The notes below the pieces were generated by a model. The model was not told where the DNA came from, did not search any database, and worked only from the letters and a program-made list of their open reading frames with translations. A program made the position numbers and the translations under genes. This document shows, piece after piece, positions 18,982 to 26,929 of a stretch of DNA of 58,314 nt; within the stretch, counting starts at the first letter, position 1, and every line of letters starts with the position of its first letter. The DNA comes from Pseudomonadota bacterium (GTDB lineage Bacteria > Pseudomonadota > Gammaproteobacteria > Xanthomonadales > Xanthomonadaceae). The stretch is taken from the NCBI GenBank assembly GCA_023430045.1, contig JAEZCF010000002.1:1-58314 (forward strand), given 5' to 3'.

Positions 18982-19280
18982 GCCAGCAGCTGGCGGTCCA
19001 GGTCGAGCATGCGCGAAGCGATTGCTTCGGGGTCGATGCGGTACGTGCCGTTCTGCAGCGATTCTCGCACGGCCTGCACGCGGCCGGTGTCGATGGCCGA
19101 TGCGCTGGACAGGCCGCGTTCGATCGCCTGCAGGTTGGTGGCTTCACCGGTCAGCCTGAGGCTGTCGGCGGCGTCCACCGGACGCGCCGGGCCGTCCGTG
19201 CTGACACCGGCCCTGGGGGCGGTTCCAACGGTGCGCAACGCCTGCGCTGCCGGGAACGTGCCGTCGATTTTTTGGCTCAT
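18978..19280 (-). CDS. flgM: Anti-sigma-28 factor FlgM
   Basis: This encodes 100 aa. FlgM holds FliA inactive until the hook is complete and is then secreted. It has a disordered Ala/Thr/Gly N-terminus (SQKIDGTFPAAQALRTVG) and the conserved C-terminal FliA-binding helix (VQAVRESLQNGTYRIDPEAI). An AGGAG ribosome-binding site precedes the ATG. It has its own sigma-28 promoter, giving negative feedback, and may also receive transcripts from flgA upstream. FlgN is translationally coupled. Confidence 0.96.
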   Translation of the reverse strand: MSQKIDGTFPAAQALRTVGTAPRAGVSTDGPARPVDAADSLRLTGEATNLQAIERGLSSASAIDTGRVQAVRESLQNGTYRIDPEAIASRMLDLDRQLLA

Positions 19281-19310
19281 GGGAGCTCCTGAGATTGCCG
19301 TACACGAAGG

Positions 19311-19337
19311 ATAACGGCCGCCAGACCGCGATCTTTA
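19311..19337 (-). promoter_or_regulatory. Sigma-28 promoter of flgM-flgN
   Basis: On the minus strand TAAAGATC-N11-GCCGTTAT fits the FliA consensus with exact spacing; the -10 lies 30 bp before the flgM ATG. The -35 abuts an AAGGAATATCCC palindrome-like motif. Confidence 0.85.
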
Positions 19338-19355
19338 GGGATATTCCTTACACCA

Positions 19356-20018
19356 TCAGCGCGTCACGAAAACGTCGCCGTTGCTGGACACCGTGCCCTG
19401 CACCACCTTGCGGCTGGACAGGTTCTCCACCGACAGCCGCTCGTTCTCACCCGCATCACCCAGCGCCTTGCCGGCAACCCGCACCTCCACCGAGGCCCGC
19501 CGCGACACCAGCGCCACGCTGTCGCCCCGGCGTACCAGCCGCTGCGCGACCAGGTCCGACGCGGACAGCAGGCTGCCTGCCTGCAGCGGGCGACGCGCCA
19601 CGCGTCCGACCGCGGCGGCCGGATCGGCCAGTACCGCGCCGGCAATGCGTGCGGCATCGCGCTGCGCAGTGGTGATATCGGCCGCAGCCAGTGTTTCTCC
19701 AGCGGCGATCCCACGCGCAAGCACCAGCACGGTCTGCTCCCGACGTACCTTCACCGGCACGAACAACCGCCAGCCACCGGCATCCGGGCAGCTCACTTCC
19801 ACGGTGGTATTGGCCGTCGGCTGGGCCAGCAGAGGTTGTGCGCAGGCTGGCAGGCGCATCGCGTCGGCAACCACCGCCTCGCCCTGCGCGCCCTCACCCA
19901 GGGTGGACAGGGCGGCGGCACGGATGCTGTCCACCGGCTGCCAGGACGCGGCGACGGTCGCCACGGGGGGCAGCAGCAGGGCCAGCAGCAGCCAGCGCGG
20001 ATTCCTGGTTGAAGGCAC
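19356..20018 (-). CDS. flgA: Flagellar P-ring assembly chaperone FlgA
   Basis: This encodes 220 aa from GTG 20018, which is preceded by a GAGGG ribosome-binding site and starts a proper signal peptide (PSTRNPRWLLLALLLPPVATVAAS). FlgA acts in the periplasm to let FlgI polymerise into the P ring. The C-terminal SAF-like region is recognisable (AGETLAAADITTAQRD, RRPLQAGSLLSASDL, RRGDSVALVSRRASVEV). The frame is open to an ATG at 20105, but that lies upstream of the sigma-54 promoter and would bury the signal peptide. It is divergent from cheV. Confidence 0.94.
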   Translation of the reverse strand: MPSTRNPRWLLLALLLPPVATVAASWQPVDSIRAAALSTLGEGAQGEAVVADAMRLPACAQPLLAQPTANTTVEVSCPDAGGWRLFVPVKVRREQTVLVLARGIAAGETLAAADITTAQRDAARIAGAVLADPAAAVGRVARRPLQAGSLLSASDLVAQRLVRRGDSVALVSRRASVEVRVAGKALGDAGENERLSVENLSSRKVVQGTVSSNGDVFVTR

Positions 20019-20052
20019 GGCACACCCTCGAAAGACATGGACACCGCGCTGC

Positions 20053-20068
20053 TGCAAGCGCCGTGCCA
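20053..20068 (-). promoter_or_regulatory. Sigma-54 promoter of flgA
   Basis: On the minus strand TGGCAC-GGCGC-TTGCA is a perfect -24/-12 element, 34 bp before the GTG start chosen for flgA. It shares the 117-bp divergent region with the sigma-28 promoter of cheV. Confidence 0.88.
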
Positions 20069-20101
20069 GTCCAGGCCCGGGCCTGCCCTTCATCGTCCAC
20101 C

Positions 20102-20128
20102 TCAAGTCCCCGTGGGGCGGGCCGATAC
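20102..20128 (+). promoter_or_regulatory. Sigma-28 promoter of cheV
   Basis: TCAAGTCC-N11-GCCGATAC fits the FliA consensus. The -10 ends only 7 bp before the cheV ATG, so the mRNA would be leaderless or nearly so. Confidence 0.85.
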
Positions 20129-20135
20129 TCCCTCC

Positions 20136-21077
20136 ATGTCACATGACCTGCTCAACCGCATCGACCAGCGCACCCGGCTCGCCGGCCACAACCGCCTGGC
20201 GCTGCTGCTGTTCCGCCTGGGCGGACGCCAGCTTTTTGGCGTGAACGTATTCAAGGTGCAGGAAGTGCTGCGCCTGCCGCCGCTGTTCCAGGTACCCGGC
20301 CTGCCCAGCCAGTTTTCCGGGGTGGCCGATGTGCGCGGGCGCTCGGTGCCGGTGCTGGATCTCGGCGTGGCCATCGGCCATCCCGAGCGCGCGGCCGACG
20401 GCACGGGGCCGGGCTACCTGGTGGTGACCGAGTTCAACCGGTCCATCCAGGGCTTCCTGGTGAGCGGCGTGGAGCGCATCGTCAACATCGCGGTGCAGGA
20501 CATCCATCCGCCGCCGGAGCTGGGCGCCAATTCCACCTACCTGACCGCCGTGACCCGCTTCCAGGGCGAGCTGATCCAGGTGATCGACGTGGAAAGCGTG
20601 CTGGCCGATATCGCCCAGATACGCGGCGAAGCAGTGCTGGACCCGTCCATGGCGCTGCCGGCCGACGCGCCGCCGCTGCAGGTGCTGGTGGTGGACGACT
20701 CCCGCGTCGCCCGCCAGCAGATCCGCAGCGTGCTGGACCAGCTGGGTGTGGCCGCGACGCTGCTGTCCGATGGCCGCCAGGCGCTGGACCACCTGCTGCA
20801 GATCCACGCATCCGGCGAGGATCCGGCCCAGCGCTATGCGATGGTGATCTCCGATATCGAGATGCCGGCGATGGATGGCTACACCCTGACGACGGAAATC
20901 CGCCGCCACCCGGGGCTGGCCGGCCTGTACGTGCTGCTGCATACCTCGCTGTCCGGCGTGTTCAACAACGCGATGGTGGAACGCGTGGGCGCCAATGCGT
21001 TCGTGGCGAAGTATTCCCCCCATGAGCTGGCGGATTTCGTTCTGGAACGCCTGCGCACGGTAGCCGAAGCCGCGTAG
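20136..21077 (+). CDS. cheV: Chemotaxis coupling protein CheV (CheW-REC)
   Basis: This encodes 313 aa. The N-terminal CheW-like domain (about residues 15-165; FGVNVFKVQEVLR, VRGRSVPVLDL, VIDVESVL) couples receptors to CheA. The C-terminal receiver domain (about 180-310) has VLVVDDSRVARQQ and phospho-acceptor Asp near residue 238 in MVISDIEMPAMDGY, with AKYSPHEL after it. CheV helps adaptation when phosphorylated. The ATG at 20136 lies just after the sigma-28 promoter; the longer open frame upstream would start before the promoter. The TAG stop is part of the GTAG head of the following SMAG array. Confidence 0.96.
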   Translation: MSHDLLNRIDQRTRLAGHNRLALLLFRLGGRQLFGVNVFKVQEVLRLPPLFQVPGLPSQFSGVADVRGRSVPVLDLGVAIGHPERAADGTGPGYLVVTEFNRSIQGFLVSGVERIVNIAVQDIHPPPELGANSTYLTAVTRFQGELIQVIDVESVLADIAQIRGEAVLDPSMALPADAPPLQVLVVDDSRVARQQIRSVLDQLGVAATLLSDGRQALDHLLQIHASGEDPAQRYAMVISDIEMPAMDGYTLTTEIRRHPGLAGLYVLLHTSLSGVFNNAMVERVGANAFVAKYSPHELADFVLERLRTVAEAA

Positions 21078-21441
21078 AGCCGGGCTCAGCCCGGCCGGGG
21101 CATTGCCACACAGCGGGGCAGAGCCCCGCTCTACCAGTGCCGCGCAGCCCGTAGAGCCGGGCTCTGCCCGGCTGGGGCATTGCCACGCAGCGGCGCATCG
21201 CCCCGCTCTACCAGTGCCGCGCAGCCCGTAGAGCCGGGCTCTGCCCGGCCGGGACATTGCCGCGCAGCGGGGCAGCGCCCCGCTCTACCAGTGCCGCGCA
21301 GCTCGTAGAGCCGGGCTCTGCCCGGCTGGGCATTACCGCGCAGCGGGGCAGCGCCCCGCTCTACCAGTGCCGCGCAGCCCGTAGCGCCGGGCTCTGCCCG
21401 GCCGGGACATTGCCGCGCAGCGGGGCAGCGCCCCGCTCTAC
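21074..21441. repeat. Tandem SMAG array, five inverted-dimer units of 76-77 bp
   Basis: GTAG heads occur at 21074, 21151, 21228, 21305 and 21381. Each unit holds a forward palindrome (GTAGAGCCGGGCTCTGCCC type) and, after ~20 bp, an inverted one ending GAGCCCCGCTCTAC or a close variant. Units are joined by a conserved CAGTGCCGCGCAGC linker. The array fills nearly all the space between the cheV stop and the flgB sigma-54 promoter. It is a REP-type multiplication, not a CRISPR, because the period contains no unique spacers. Confidence 0.9.
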
Positions 21442-21466
21442 CGGCAGCCGGCATCACCACCTGTTC

Positions 21467-21482
21467 TGGCACGCCGCTTGCA
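21467..21482 (+). promoter_or_regulatory. Sigma-54 promoter of flgBCDEF
   Basis: TGGCAC-GCCGC-TTGCA is a perfect -24/-12 element, 33 bp before the flgB ATG. Confidence 0.93.
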
Positions 21483-21515
21483 GACTCCCCCGGCAACGTC
21501 CCGTGGGAGCGCGTC

Positions 21516-21911
21516 ATGCCCAACCTCATCTCCGCCTATCTGGGTGTCCATGCCCAGGCCATGCCGTTGCGCGAGCAGCGCATGAAGCTGATCGCCAGCA
21601 ATCTCGGCAATGCCGATACGCCCGGCTACAAGGCCCAGGACCTGGACTTCGACGCCGCGCTGCGCAGCGCGCAGGGTCAGGCCGGCAACGGCCTGATGGC
21701 GACCAGCAACGAGGGCCACCTGGCACTGGGCGGCAGCCTGAACCCGTTCCAGATCACCCGCGAAGGCGTGCAACCGAACCTCGACGGCAACACGGTCGAT
21801 CCCGATGCCGAACGCGCCGCCTACGGCCGCGCTGCGCTGGAATACCGCGCATCGCTGAGCTTCGTCGAATCCAAGGTGCGCTCCATGCTCACCGCCATAA
21901 CGGGCCAGTAA
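21516..21911 (+). CDS. flgB: Flagellar basal-body proximal rod protein FlgB
   Basis: This encodes 131 aa, no signal peptide; it is exported by the flagellar type III system. The conserved rod-family N-terminal motif is present (LIASNLGNADTPGYKAQDLDF), as is the C-terminal helix ending in FVESKVRSMLTAITGQ. FlgB forms the rod segment next to the MS ring. It is the first gene of a sigma-54 operon, and flgC follows 3 bp after its TAA. Confidence 0.97.
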   Translation: MPNLISAYLGVHAQAMPLREQRMKLIASNLGNADTPGYKAQDLDFDAALRSAQGQAGNGLMATSNEGHLALGGSLNPFQITREGVQPNLDGNTVDPDAERAAYGRAALEYRASLSFVESKVRSMLTAITGQ

Positions 21912-21914
21912 GCC

Positions 21915-22322
21915 ATGAGCAACCTTCCCATCTTCGATATCGCCGGCTCCGCGCTGCAGGCCCAATCGGTGCGCATGAGCACCATCGCCTCCAACCTGGC
22001 CAACGCCGATTCGGTGGCCGGTTCGCCGGAAGCCGTCTACAAGCCGCTGGAACCGATCTTCCAGGCCGTTACCAGCCGCACCGATCCGAACATCACTTCG
22101 GTGCAGGTCAAGGAGATCAGCCAGAGCGATGCCGCGCCGATCAAGCGGTATGAACCCGGCCACCCGCTTGCCGACGCCGACGGCTACATCTACCAGGCCG
22201 ACGTGGATCCGGTGGCGCAGATGGTCAACCTGATTTCCACCTCGCGCAATTACCAGGCCGGCGTGGAGATGCTGGGCACCGCCAAGGAACTGGCCCTGGC
22301 AACGCTGACCATGGGCCGCTGA
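21915..22322 (+). CDS. flgC: Flagellar basal-body rod protein FlgC
   Basis: This encodes 135 aa. The rod N-terminal signature STIASNLANADSVAGSPE is near residue 20, and the C-terminal coiled helix reads QMVNLISTSRNYQAGVEMLGTAKELAL. It is a proximal rod subunit lying between flgB and flgD in the usual order. Confidence 0.98.
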   Translation: MSNLPIFDIAGSALQAQSVRMSTIASNLANADSVAGSPEAVYKPLEPIFQAVTSRTDPNITSVQVKEISQSDAAPIKRYEPGHPLADADGYIYQADVDPVAQMVNLISTSRNYQAGVEMLGTAKELALATLTMGR

Positions 22323-22344
22323 GCGGCTCGCCGAGGACGACGAC

Positions 22345-23028
22345 ATGAGCACCACGATCACCAGCCAGACCAGCCAGGACGTGTACGCCGCGCTGGGCCT
22401 GAACGCACCCAACAGCAGCGCCACGAAGAAGAAGGACACCCTGGACCAGGCCGACTTCCTGCGCCTGATGACCGAACAGCTGCAGCACCAGGACCCGCTG
22501 AAGCCCATGGACAACACGCAGATGGTCGCGCAGATGGCGCAGATGTCCACGGTGCAGGGCATCACCGACCTGAACACCACGGTGCAGGGTTTCCAGAGCG
22601 CGATGGCCAGCGACCAGGTGCTGCGCGGCGCCGCCCTGGTGGGCCACGAAGTACTGGTGCCATCGGAAAAGCTGGTGCTGGACGAGGATGGCAGCGTGAG
22701 CGGCACGGTCGCTGCGCCCAGCGCCGGCATCGTCACCGTCGACATCACCGACGCCACCGGCAACACGGTGGCACAGGTGAGCGTGGAGGCGAAGGCAGCG
22801 GGCGAGACCAGCTTCGAATGGGATGGAAAGGACGCCAGCGGCAAGCGCATGCCGCCCGGCAGCTATACGCTCGTCGCCAACCATACCGATGCCGGCGGTG
22901 CCAGCACGAAACTGTCCACCTACGTGCAGGCGCCGGTGGAAAGCGTGACCGTCGGTTCGGACGGCCTCTACCTGAACCTCAAGGGGCTGGGTACGGCCCC
23001 GATCGACTACGTGCTGCGCATCAGCTGA
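22345..23028 (+). CDS. flgD: Flagellar hook assembly scaffold FlgD
   Basis: This encodes 227 aa. The N-terminal scaffold signature is clear (FLRLMTEQLQHQDPLKPMDN, then QMAQMSTVQGI). The C-terminal half holds the Ig/Tudor-like FlgD domains (FEWDGKDASGKRMPPGSY). FlgD caps the growing hook and is discarded afterwards. It lies 22 bp after flgC. Confidence 0.97.
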   Translation: MSTTITSQTSQDVYAALGLNAPNSSATKKKDTLDQADFLRLMTEQLQHQDPLKPMDNTQMVAQMAQMSTVQGITDLNTTVQGFQSAMASDQVLRGAALVGHEVLVPSEKLVLDEDGSVSGTVAAPSAGIVTVDITDATGNTVAQVSVEAKAAGETSFEWDGKDASGKRMPPGSYTLVANHTDAGGASTKLSTYVQAPVESVTVGSDGLYLNLKGLGTAPIDYVLRIS

Positions 23029-23059
23029 CACGCCCACCCGACTTCCCGAGGAACCCCGC

Positions 23060-24283
23060 ATGGCTTTCAACGTGTCCCTGTCCGGCATCACCGCCGCCAA
23101 CACCGATCTGAGCGTCACCGCCAACAACGTCGCCAACGTCAATACCACCGGCTTCAAGGAATCGCGCGCGGAGTTCGCCGACCTGTTCTCGGCCACCAGC
23201 TATGGCCTGTCGCGCAATGCCGTGGGCTCGGGCGCGCGGGTGTCCAACGTTGCCCAGCAGTTCAACCAGGGCAACAACACCCAGACCGGCCGCGGCCTGG
23301 ACCTCGCCATTTCCGGCGAAGGTTTCTTCACCATGAACATGAACGGCCAGCGCACCTATACCCGCGCCGGCAACTTCCAGACCGATGCGCAGGGCTTCGT
23401 GGTCAATCCGCAGGGCGCGCGCCTGCAGGTGTTCGCGCCCAATACCGACGGCACCACCTTCGATGCAGGCCGGCTGACCGACCTGCAGCTGCTCACCACC
23501 GACAGCCCGCCGAAACAGACCAGCAGCGTGCAACTGGCCTTCACCCTGCCGGCGAACGCGCAGCAGCCGACCGTGGCGCCGTTCGATCCCGCCGACGCCA
23601 ACAGCTACAGCCAGTCCAGCGGTGGTGTCACCGTCTACGATTCGCTGGGCGTCAGCCACACGCAGACCTCGTATTTCGTCAAGGGCGAAGTCGAAAATGC
23701 CTGGCAGGTCTACAACTATGTCGATGGCCAGCAGGTCGGTGACCCGACCACGCTGGCGTTCAACAACAGCGGCGCCCTGACCGATCCGGCCAATGGCAGG
23801 ATCGTGATGGGCACGTTCAACCCCACCACCGGCGCCGGCCAGCTCGACCTGACCCTGGATGTGTCCGGCTCCACCCAGTACGGCGAAAAGTTCGCACTGC
23901 GCAACTTCCAGCAGGACGGGTATGCGGCCGGCAAGCTCAACGAGATCAGCGTTTCCGAACAGGGCGTGGTGTATGCGCGCTACTCCAATGGCGACGACCG
24001 CGCACTGGGCCAGGTCGCGCTGACCAATTTCAACAACCCGCAGGGTCTGGAATCCACCGGCAACAACATGTGGGTGGAAAGCTTCGCCTCCGGTGCGGCG
24101 CGCACCGCGTCGCCGGATTCGTCGGACCTGGGCAGCATCCAGGCCGGTGCGCTGGAATCGTCCACCGTGGACCTCACCGAGCAGTTGGTGAACATGATCG
24201 TGGCGCAGCGCAATTTCCAGGCCAACGCGCAGATGCTCACCACCCAGGACCAGGTCACCCAGACCATCATCAACATCCGTTGA
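23060..24283 (+). CDS. flgE: Flagellar hook protein FlgE
   Basis: This encodes 407 aa. The N-terminal export/assembly motif is VTANNVANVNTTGFKESRAEF. The central hook domains include ISGEGFFTMNMNGQRTYTRAG. The C-terminal helix has LTEQLVNMIVAQRNFQANAQ. FlgE polymerises into the hook that joins rod and filament. It sits 31 bp after flgD. Confidence 0.98.
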   Translation: MAFNVSLSGITAANTDLSVTANNVANVNTTGFKESRAEFADLFSATSYGLSRNAVGSGARVSNVAQQFNQGNNTQTGRGLDLAISGEGFFTMNMNGQRTYTRAGNFQTDAQGFVVNPQGARLQVFAPNTDGTTFDAGRLTDLQLLTTDSPPKQTSSVQLAFTLPANAQQPTVAPFDPADANSYSQSSGGVTVYDSLGVSHTQTSYFVKGEVENAWQVYNYVDGQQVGDPTTLAFNNSGALTDPANGRIVMGTFNPTTGAGQLDLTLDVSGSTQYGEKFALRNFQQDGYAAGKLNEISVSEQGVVYARYSNGDDRALGQVALTNFNNPQGLESTGNNMWVESFASGAARTASPDSSDLGSIQAGALESSTVDLTEQLVNMIVAQRNFQANAQMLTTQDQVTQTIINIR

Positions 24284-24332
24284 TGACGATCGGTTGACCC
24301 TGCCCCGCTGACGAACGCACGGAGCCCACGAC

Positions 24333-25082
24333 ATGGACAAGGCACTCTATGTAGCGATGACCGGCGCCCGCGCTTCCCTGCAGGCGCAGGGCACCGTATC
24401 GCACAACATCGCCAACACCGATACGCCCGGCTTCAAGGAAGCGCTGGCCAATACCGAGGCGTTCCAGATCCGCGGCCCCGGCTTCGCGTCACGCGTGGAT
24501 GCGGTGCATGTCGATGCCGGCTTCAACCGCCGCGTCGGTGCGCAGCACATCACCGGCAATCCGCTGGATCTGTCGCTGCAGCCGGGCAACTGGCTTGCCC
24601 TGCAGGCGCCGGAAGGTGGCGAGGCGTATACGCGTGGCGCGTCACTGTCGCTGACGCCGAATGGCCAGCTGGTCACCGCAGGCGGCCATGCCGTGCTGGA
24701 TGAAAACCAGAATCCGATCGCCATTCCGCCGCACCAGGCGATGGAGATCGGCAACGACGGCACGATCTCCATCGTGCCGCTGGGCGAAGGCCCACAGACG
24801 ATGGCGGTGATCGGCCGCATCAGGGTGGTGGATGCGCCCGACCAGCGCCTGCAACGCGGATTGGATGGGTTGTTCCGCAATAGCGATCCATTGCAGCCGT
24901 TCGCGCAGGTGCAGGGCAAGGCGCTTGAAAGCGGCCAGCTGGAGGGCAGCAACGTGGATGCCGCCGGCGCCCTGGTGCAGATGATCCAGCTGCAGCGCCA
25001 GTACGAGATGCAGGTGAAAGTGATCAAGCACGGCGACGAGAATGCGCGCAGCGCCAACAGCCTGCTGCGCCTGAACGGCTGA
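24333..25082 (+). CDS. flgF: Flagellar basal-body rod protein FlgF
   Basis: This encodes 249 aa. It carries the rod N-terminal motif TVSHNIANTDTPGFKEAL and the C-terminal LVQMIQLQRQYEMQVKVIKH helix. It is a proximal rod subunit and the last gene of the flgBCDEF unit: SMAG repeats and a new sigma-54 promoter follow before flgG. Confidence 0.97.
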   Translation: MDKALYVAMTGARASLQAQGTVSHNIANTDTPGFKEALANTEAFQIRGPGFASRVDAVHVDAGFNRRVGAQHITGNPLDLSLQPGNWLALQAPEGGEAYTRGASLSLTPNGQLVTAGGHAVLDENQNPIAIPPHQAMEIGNDGTISIVPLGEGPQTMAVIGRIRVVDAPDQRLQRGLDGLFRNSDPLQPFAQVQGKALESGQLEGSNVDAAGALVQMIQLQRQYEMQVKVIKHGDENARSANSLLRLNG

Positions 25083-25096
25083 TGCCTGCTGCCTGA

Positions 25097-25287
25097 AGCC
25101 GGGCAGAGCCCGGCTCTACGCGACGGATGGTGGGTAGAGCGGGGCTCTGCCCCGCTGCGCGGTGAACGGACGTAGAGCGGGGCTCTGCCCCGCTGCACGG
25201 TGAACGGAGGTAGAGCGCCCGGTTTCCATCCAGCCGAGCATGGCTCGGCTCTACCGCTTTGTGCAGCCGAGCATGGCTCGGCTCTGC
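25097..25287. repeat. SMAG repeat cluster between flgF and flgG
   Basis: At least five palindromes lie here: inverted copies at 25097-25119, 25232-25254 and 25265-25287, and forward GTAGAGCGGGGCTCTGCCC-type copies at 25134-25156 and 25172-25194 (period 38). A degenerate GTAGAGCGCCCGG copy starts at 25210. The remainder of the 323-bp gap is the flgG promoter region. Confidence 0.85.
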
Positions 25288-25334
25288 CGGATTCTGTGCT
25301 CGACCCACGCGTCGACATTCCGGCACTCGAGTAC

Positions 25335-25350
25335 TGGCACACCGCTTGCA
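25335..25350 (+). promoter_or_regulatory. Sigma-54 promoter of flgGHIJKL
   Basis: TGGCAC-ACCGC-TTGCA is a perfect -24/-12 element, 55 bp before the flgG ATG. It separates flgG from flgBCDEF as an independent unit. Confidence 0.93.
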
Positions 25351-25405
25351 ATACCCCTGGGGAAGCGCCTGCATCGTTGTGCGGGCACCAGCAGAGGAAC
25401 CGACC

Positions 25406-26191
25406 ATGAACCAGGCACTTTGGATCGCCAAGACCGGACTGGACGCGCAGCAGACGCGCATGTCGGTGGTGTCCAACAACCTCGCCAACACCAACACCAC
25501 GGGCTTCAAGCAGGACCGTGCGAGCTTCGAGGACCTGCTGTACCAGCAGGTGCGCCAGCCCGGTGGTTCATCGTCGGCGCAGACGCAGCTGCCCACCGGC
25601 CTGCAGCTGGGCACCGGCGTGCGCGTGGTGGCCACGGCGAAGAACTTCGACCAGGGCAGCCAGCAGCAGACCGGTCGCGCGCTGGACGTGATGGTCAACG
25701 GCCGCGGTTTCTTCGAAGTGCAGATGCCAGATGGCAGCTCGGCCTATACCCGCGACGGTGCCTTCAAGGTCAACCAGGACGGCGAGCTGGTCACCAACAG
25801 CGGCTACCCGGTGCAGCCTGGCATCCAGATCCCGGAAGGCGCGCAGAGCCTGACCATCGGCAGCGACGGCACGGTCAGCGTGAAGATGGCTGACGACGCG
25901 GCCAGCGTGGAGATCGGCGCGCTCACCCTGACCGACTTCATCAATCCGGCCGGCCTGCAGGCCCGCGGCGAGAACCTGTACCTGGAAACCACCGCGTCCG
26001 GTCCGGCACAGAACGGCAACCCCGGCCTCAACGGCCTGGGCAACGTGGTGCAGGGCGCGCTGGAAGGCAGCAACGTCAACGTGGTGGAAGAGCTGGTGTC
26101 GATGATCGAGACCCAGCGCGCCTACGAAATGAACGCAAAGGCCATTTCCACCACCGATTCGATGCTCGGTTACCTCAACAACAACGTCTGA
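25406..26191 (+). CDS. flgG: Flagellar distal rod protein FlgG
   Basis: This encodes 261 aa, the typical FlgG length. The N-terminus MNQALWIAKTGLDAQQTRMS runs into SNNLANTNTTGFKQDRASFE, and the C-terminus has LEGSNVNVVEELVSMIETQR. It forms the distal rod. The frame is open upstream across the promoter and SMAG region, but ATG 25406, downstream of the sigma-54 element and at the family start, is clearly correct. Confidence 0.98.
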   Translation: MNQALWIAKTGLDAQQTRMSVVSNNLANTNTTGFKQDRASFEDLLYQQVRQPGGSSSAQTQLPTGLQLGTGVRVVATAKNFDQGSQQQTGRALDVMVNGRGFFEVQMPDGSSAYTRDGAFKVNQDGELVTNSGYPVQPGIQIPEGAQSLTIGSDGTVSVKMADDAASVEIGALTLTDFINPAGLQARGENLYLETTASGPAQNGNPGLNGLGNVVQGALEGSNVNVVEELVSMIETQRAYEMNAKAISTTDSMLGYLNNNV

Positions 26192-26231
26192 TCGCGCCTT
26201 CCCGGCTCCTTTCCCGCAGAGACTTTCCGCC

Positions 26232-26924
26232 ATGTTGCCTGTCACCCTGCCCGTCCGCCTCGCTTTCGCCGCCACCCTGATGGCGGCTCTTGGCGGCTGC
26301 GTGATCGCCGGAGACGTGCGCCCCTATCCGGCGATGGCACCGGTACAGCCGGTGATGCCGCCGCCCGCACAGGCCACCGCCGGGGCGATCTACGCGTCCG
26401 GTCCGTCGCTGCAGCTGTATTCGGACCGCCGTGCGCGCGATGTCGGTGACCTGCTGACCATCAACCTGCTGGAAAACACACAGGCGCAGACCAGCGCGAA
26501 CACCGCCGCGAGCAAGGACTCCAAGCTGGCCATCGGCACCCCGACCGTGTTCGGCGCACCGGTGACCCTGGGCGGCAAGGACATCCTGTCGGCCAGCGCG
26601 AACGGCAGCCGCGATTTCACCGGCAAGGGCAGCAGCGCGCAGAGCAACCGGCTGCAGGGCAGCGTCACGGTGACGGTGGTCCAGCGGCTGCCCAACGGCA
26701 ACCTGGTCGTGCAGGGCCAGAAGAACCTGCGGCTGAACCAGGGCGATGAGCTGGTGCAGGTACAGGGCATCGTGCGGGCGGCCGACATCGCGCCGGACAA
26801 CTCGGTGCCTTCCAGCCGCGTGGCCGATGCACGCATCGTCTACGGCGGTCGCGGTGCGGTGGCGCAGTCCAATGCCATGGGCTGGCTGGGCCGCTTCTTC
26901 AACTCCGGCCTGGCGCCGTACTGA
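26232..26924 (+). CDS. flgH: Flagellar L-ring lipoprotein FlgH
   Basis: This encodes 230 aa with a lipoprotein signal peptide; the lipobox LGGC puts the lipidated cysteine at residue 23. The mature protein has the FlgH motifs SLQLYSDRRARDVGDLLTI and GNLVVQGQKNLRLNQGDE. It forms the outer-membrane L ring. Confidence 0.98.
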   Translation: MLPVTLPVRLAFAATLMAALGGCVIAGDVRPYPAMAPVQPVMPPPAQATAGAIYASGPSLQLYSDRRARDVGDLLTINLLENTQAQTSANTAASKDSKLAIGTPTVFGAPVTLGGKDILSASANGSRDFTGKGSSAQSNRLQGSVTVTVVQRLPNGNLVVQGQKNLRLNQGDELVQVQGIVRAADIAPDNSVPSSRVADARIVYGGRGAVAQSNAMGWLGRFFNSGLAPY

Positions 26925-26929
26925 GCACG

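Noticed and set aside
20019..20105. A longer FlgA starting at ATG 20105
   Set aside because: It would begin upstream of the sigma-54 promoter and bury the signal peptide. GTG 20018 has a GAGGG ribosome-binding site.
21074..21441. A CRISPR-like regular array
   Set aside because: The period is constant but the whole unit is repeated, including the linkers. There are no unique spacers and no cas genes, and each unit is a pair of palindromes of REP type.
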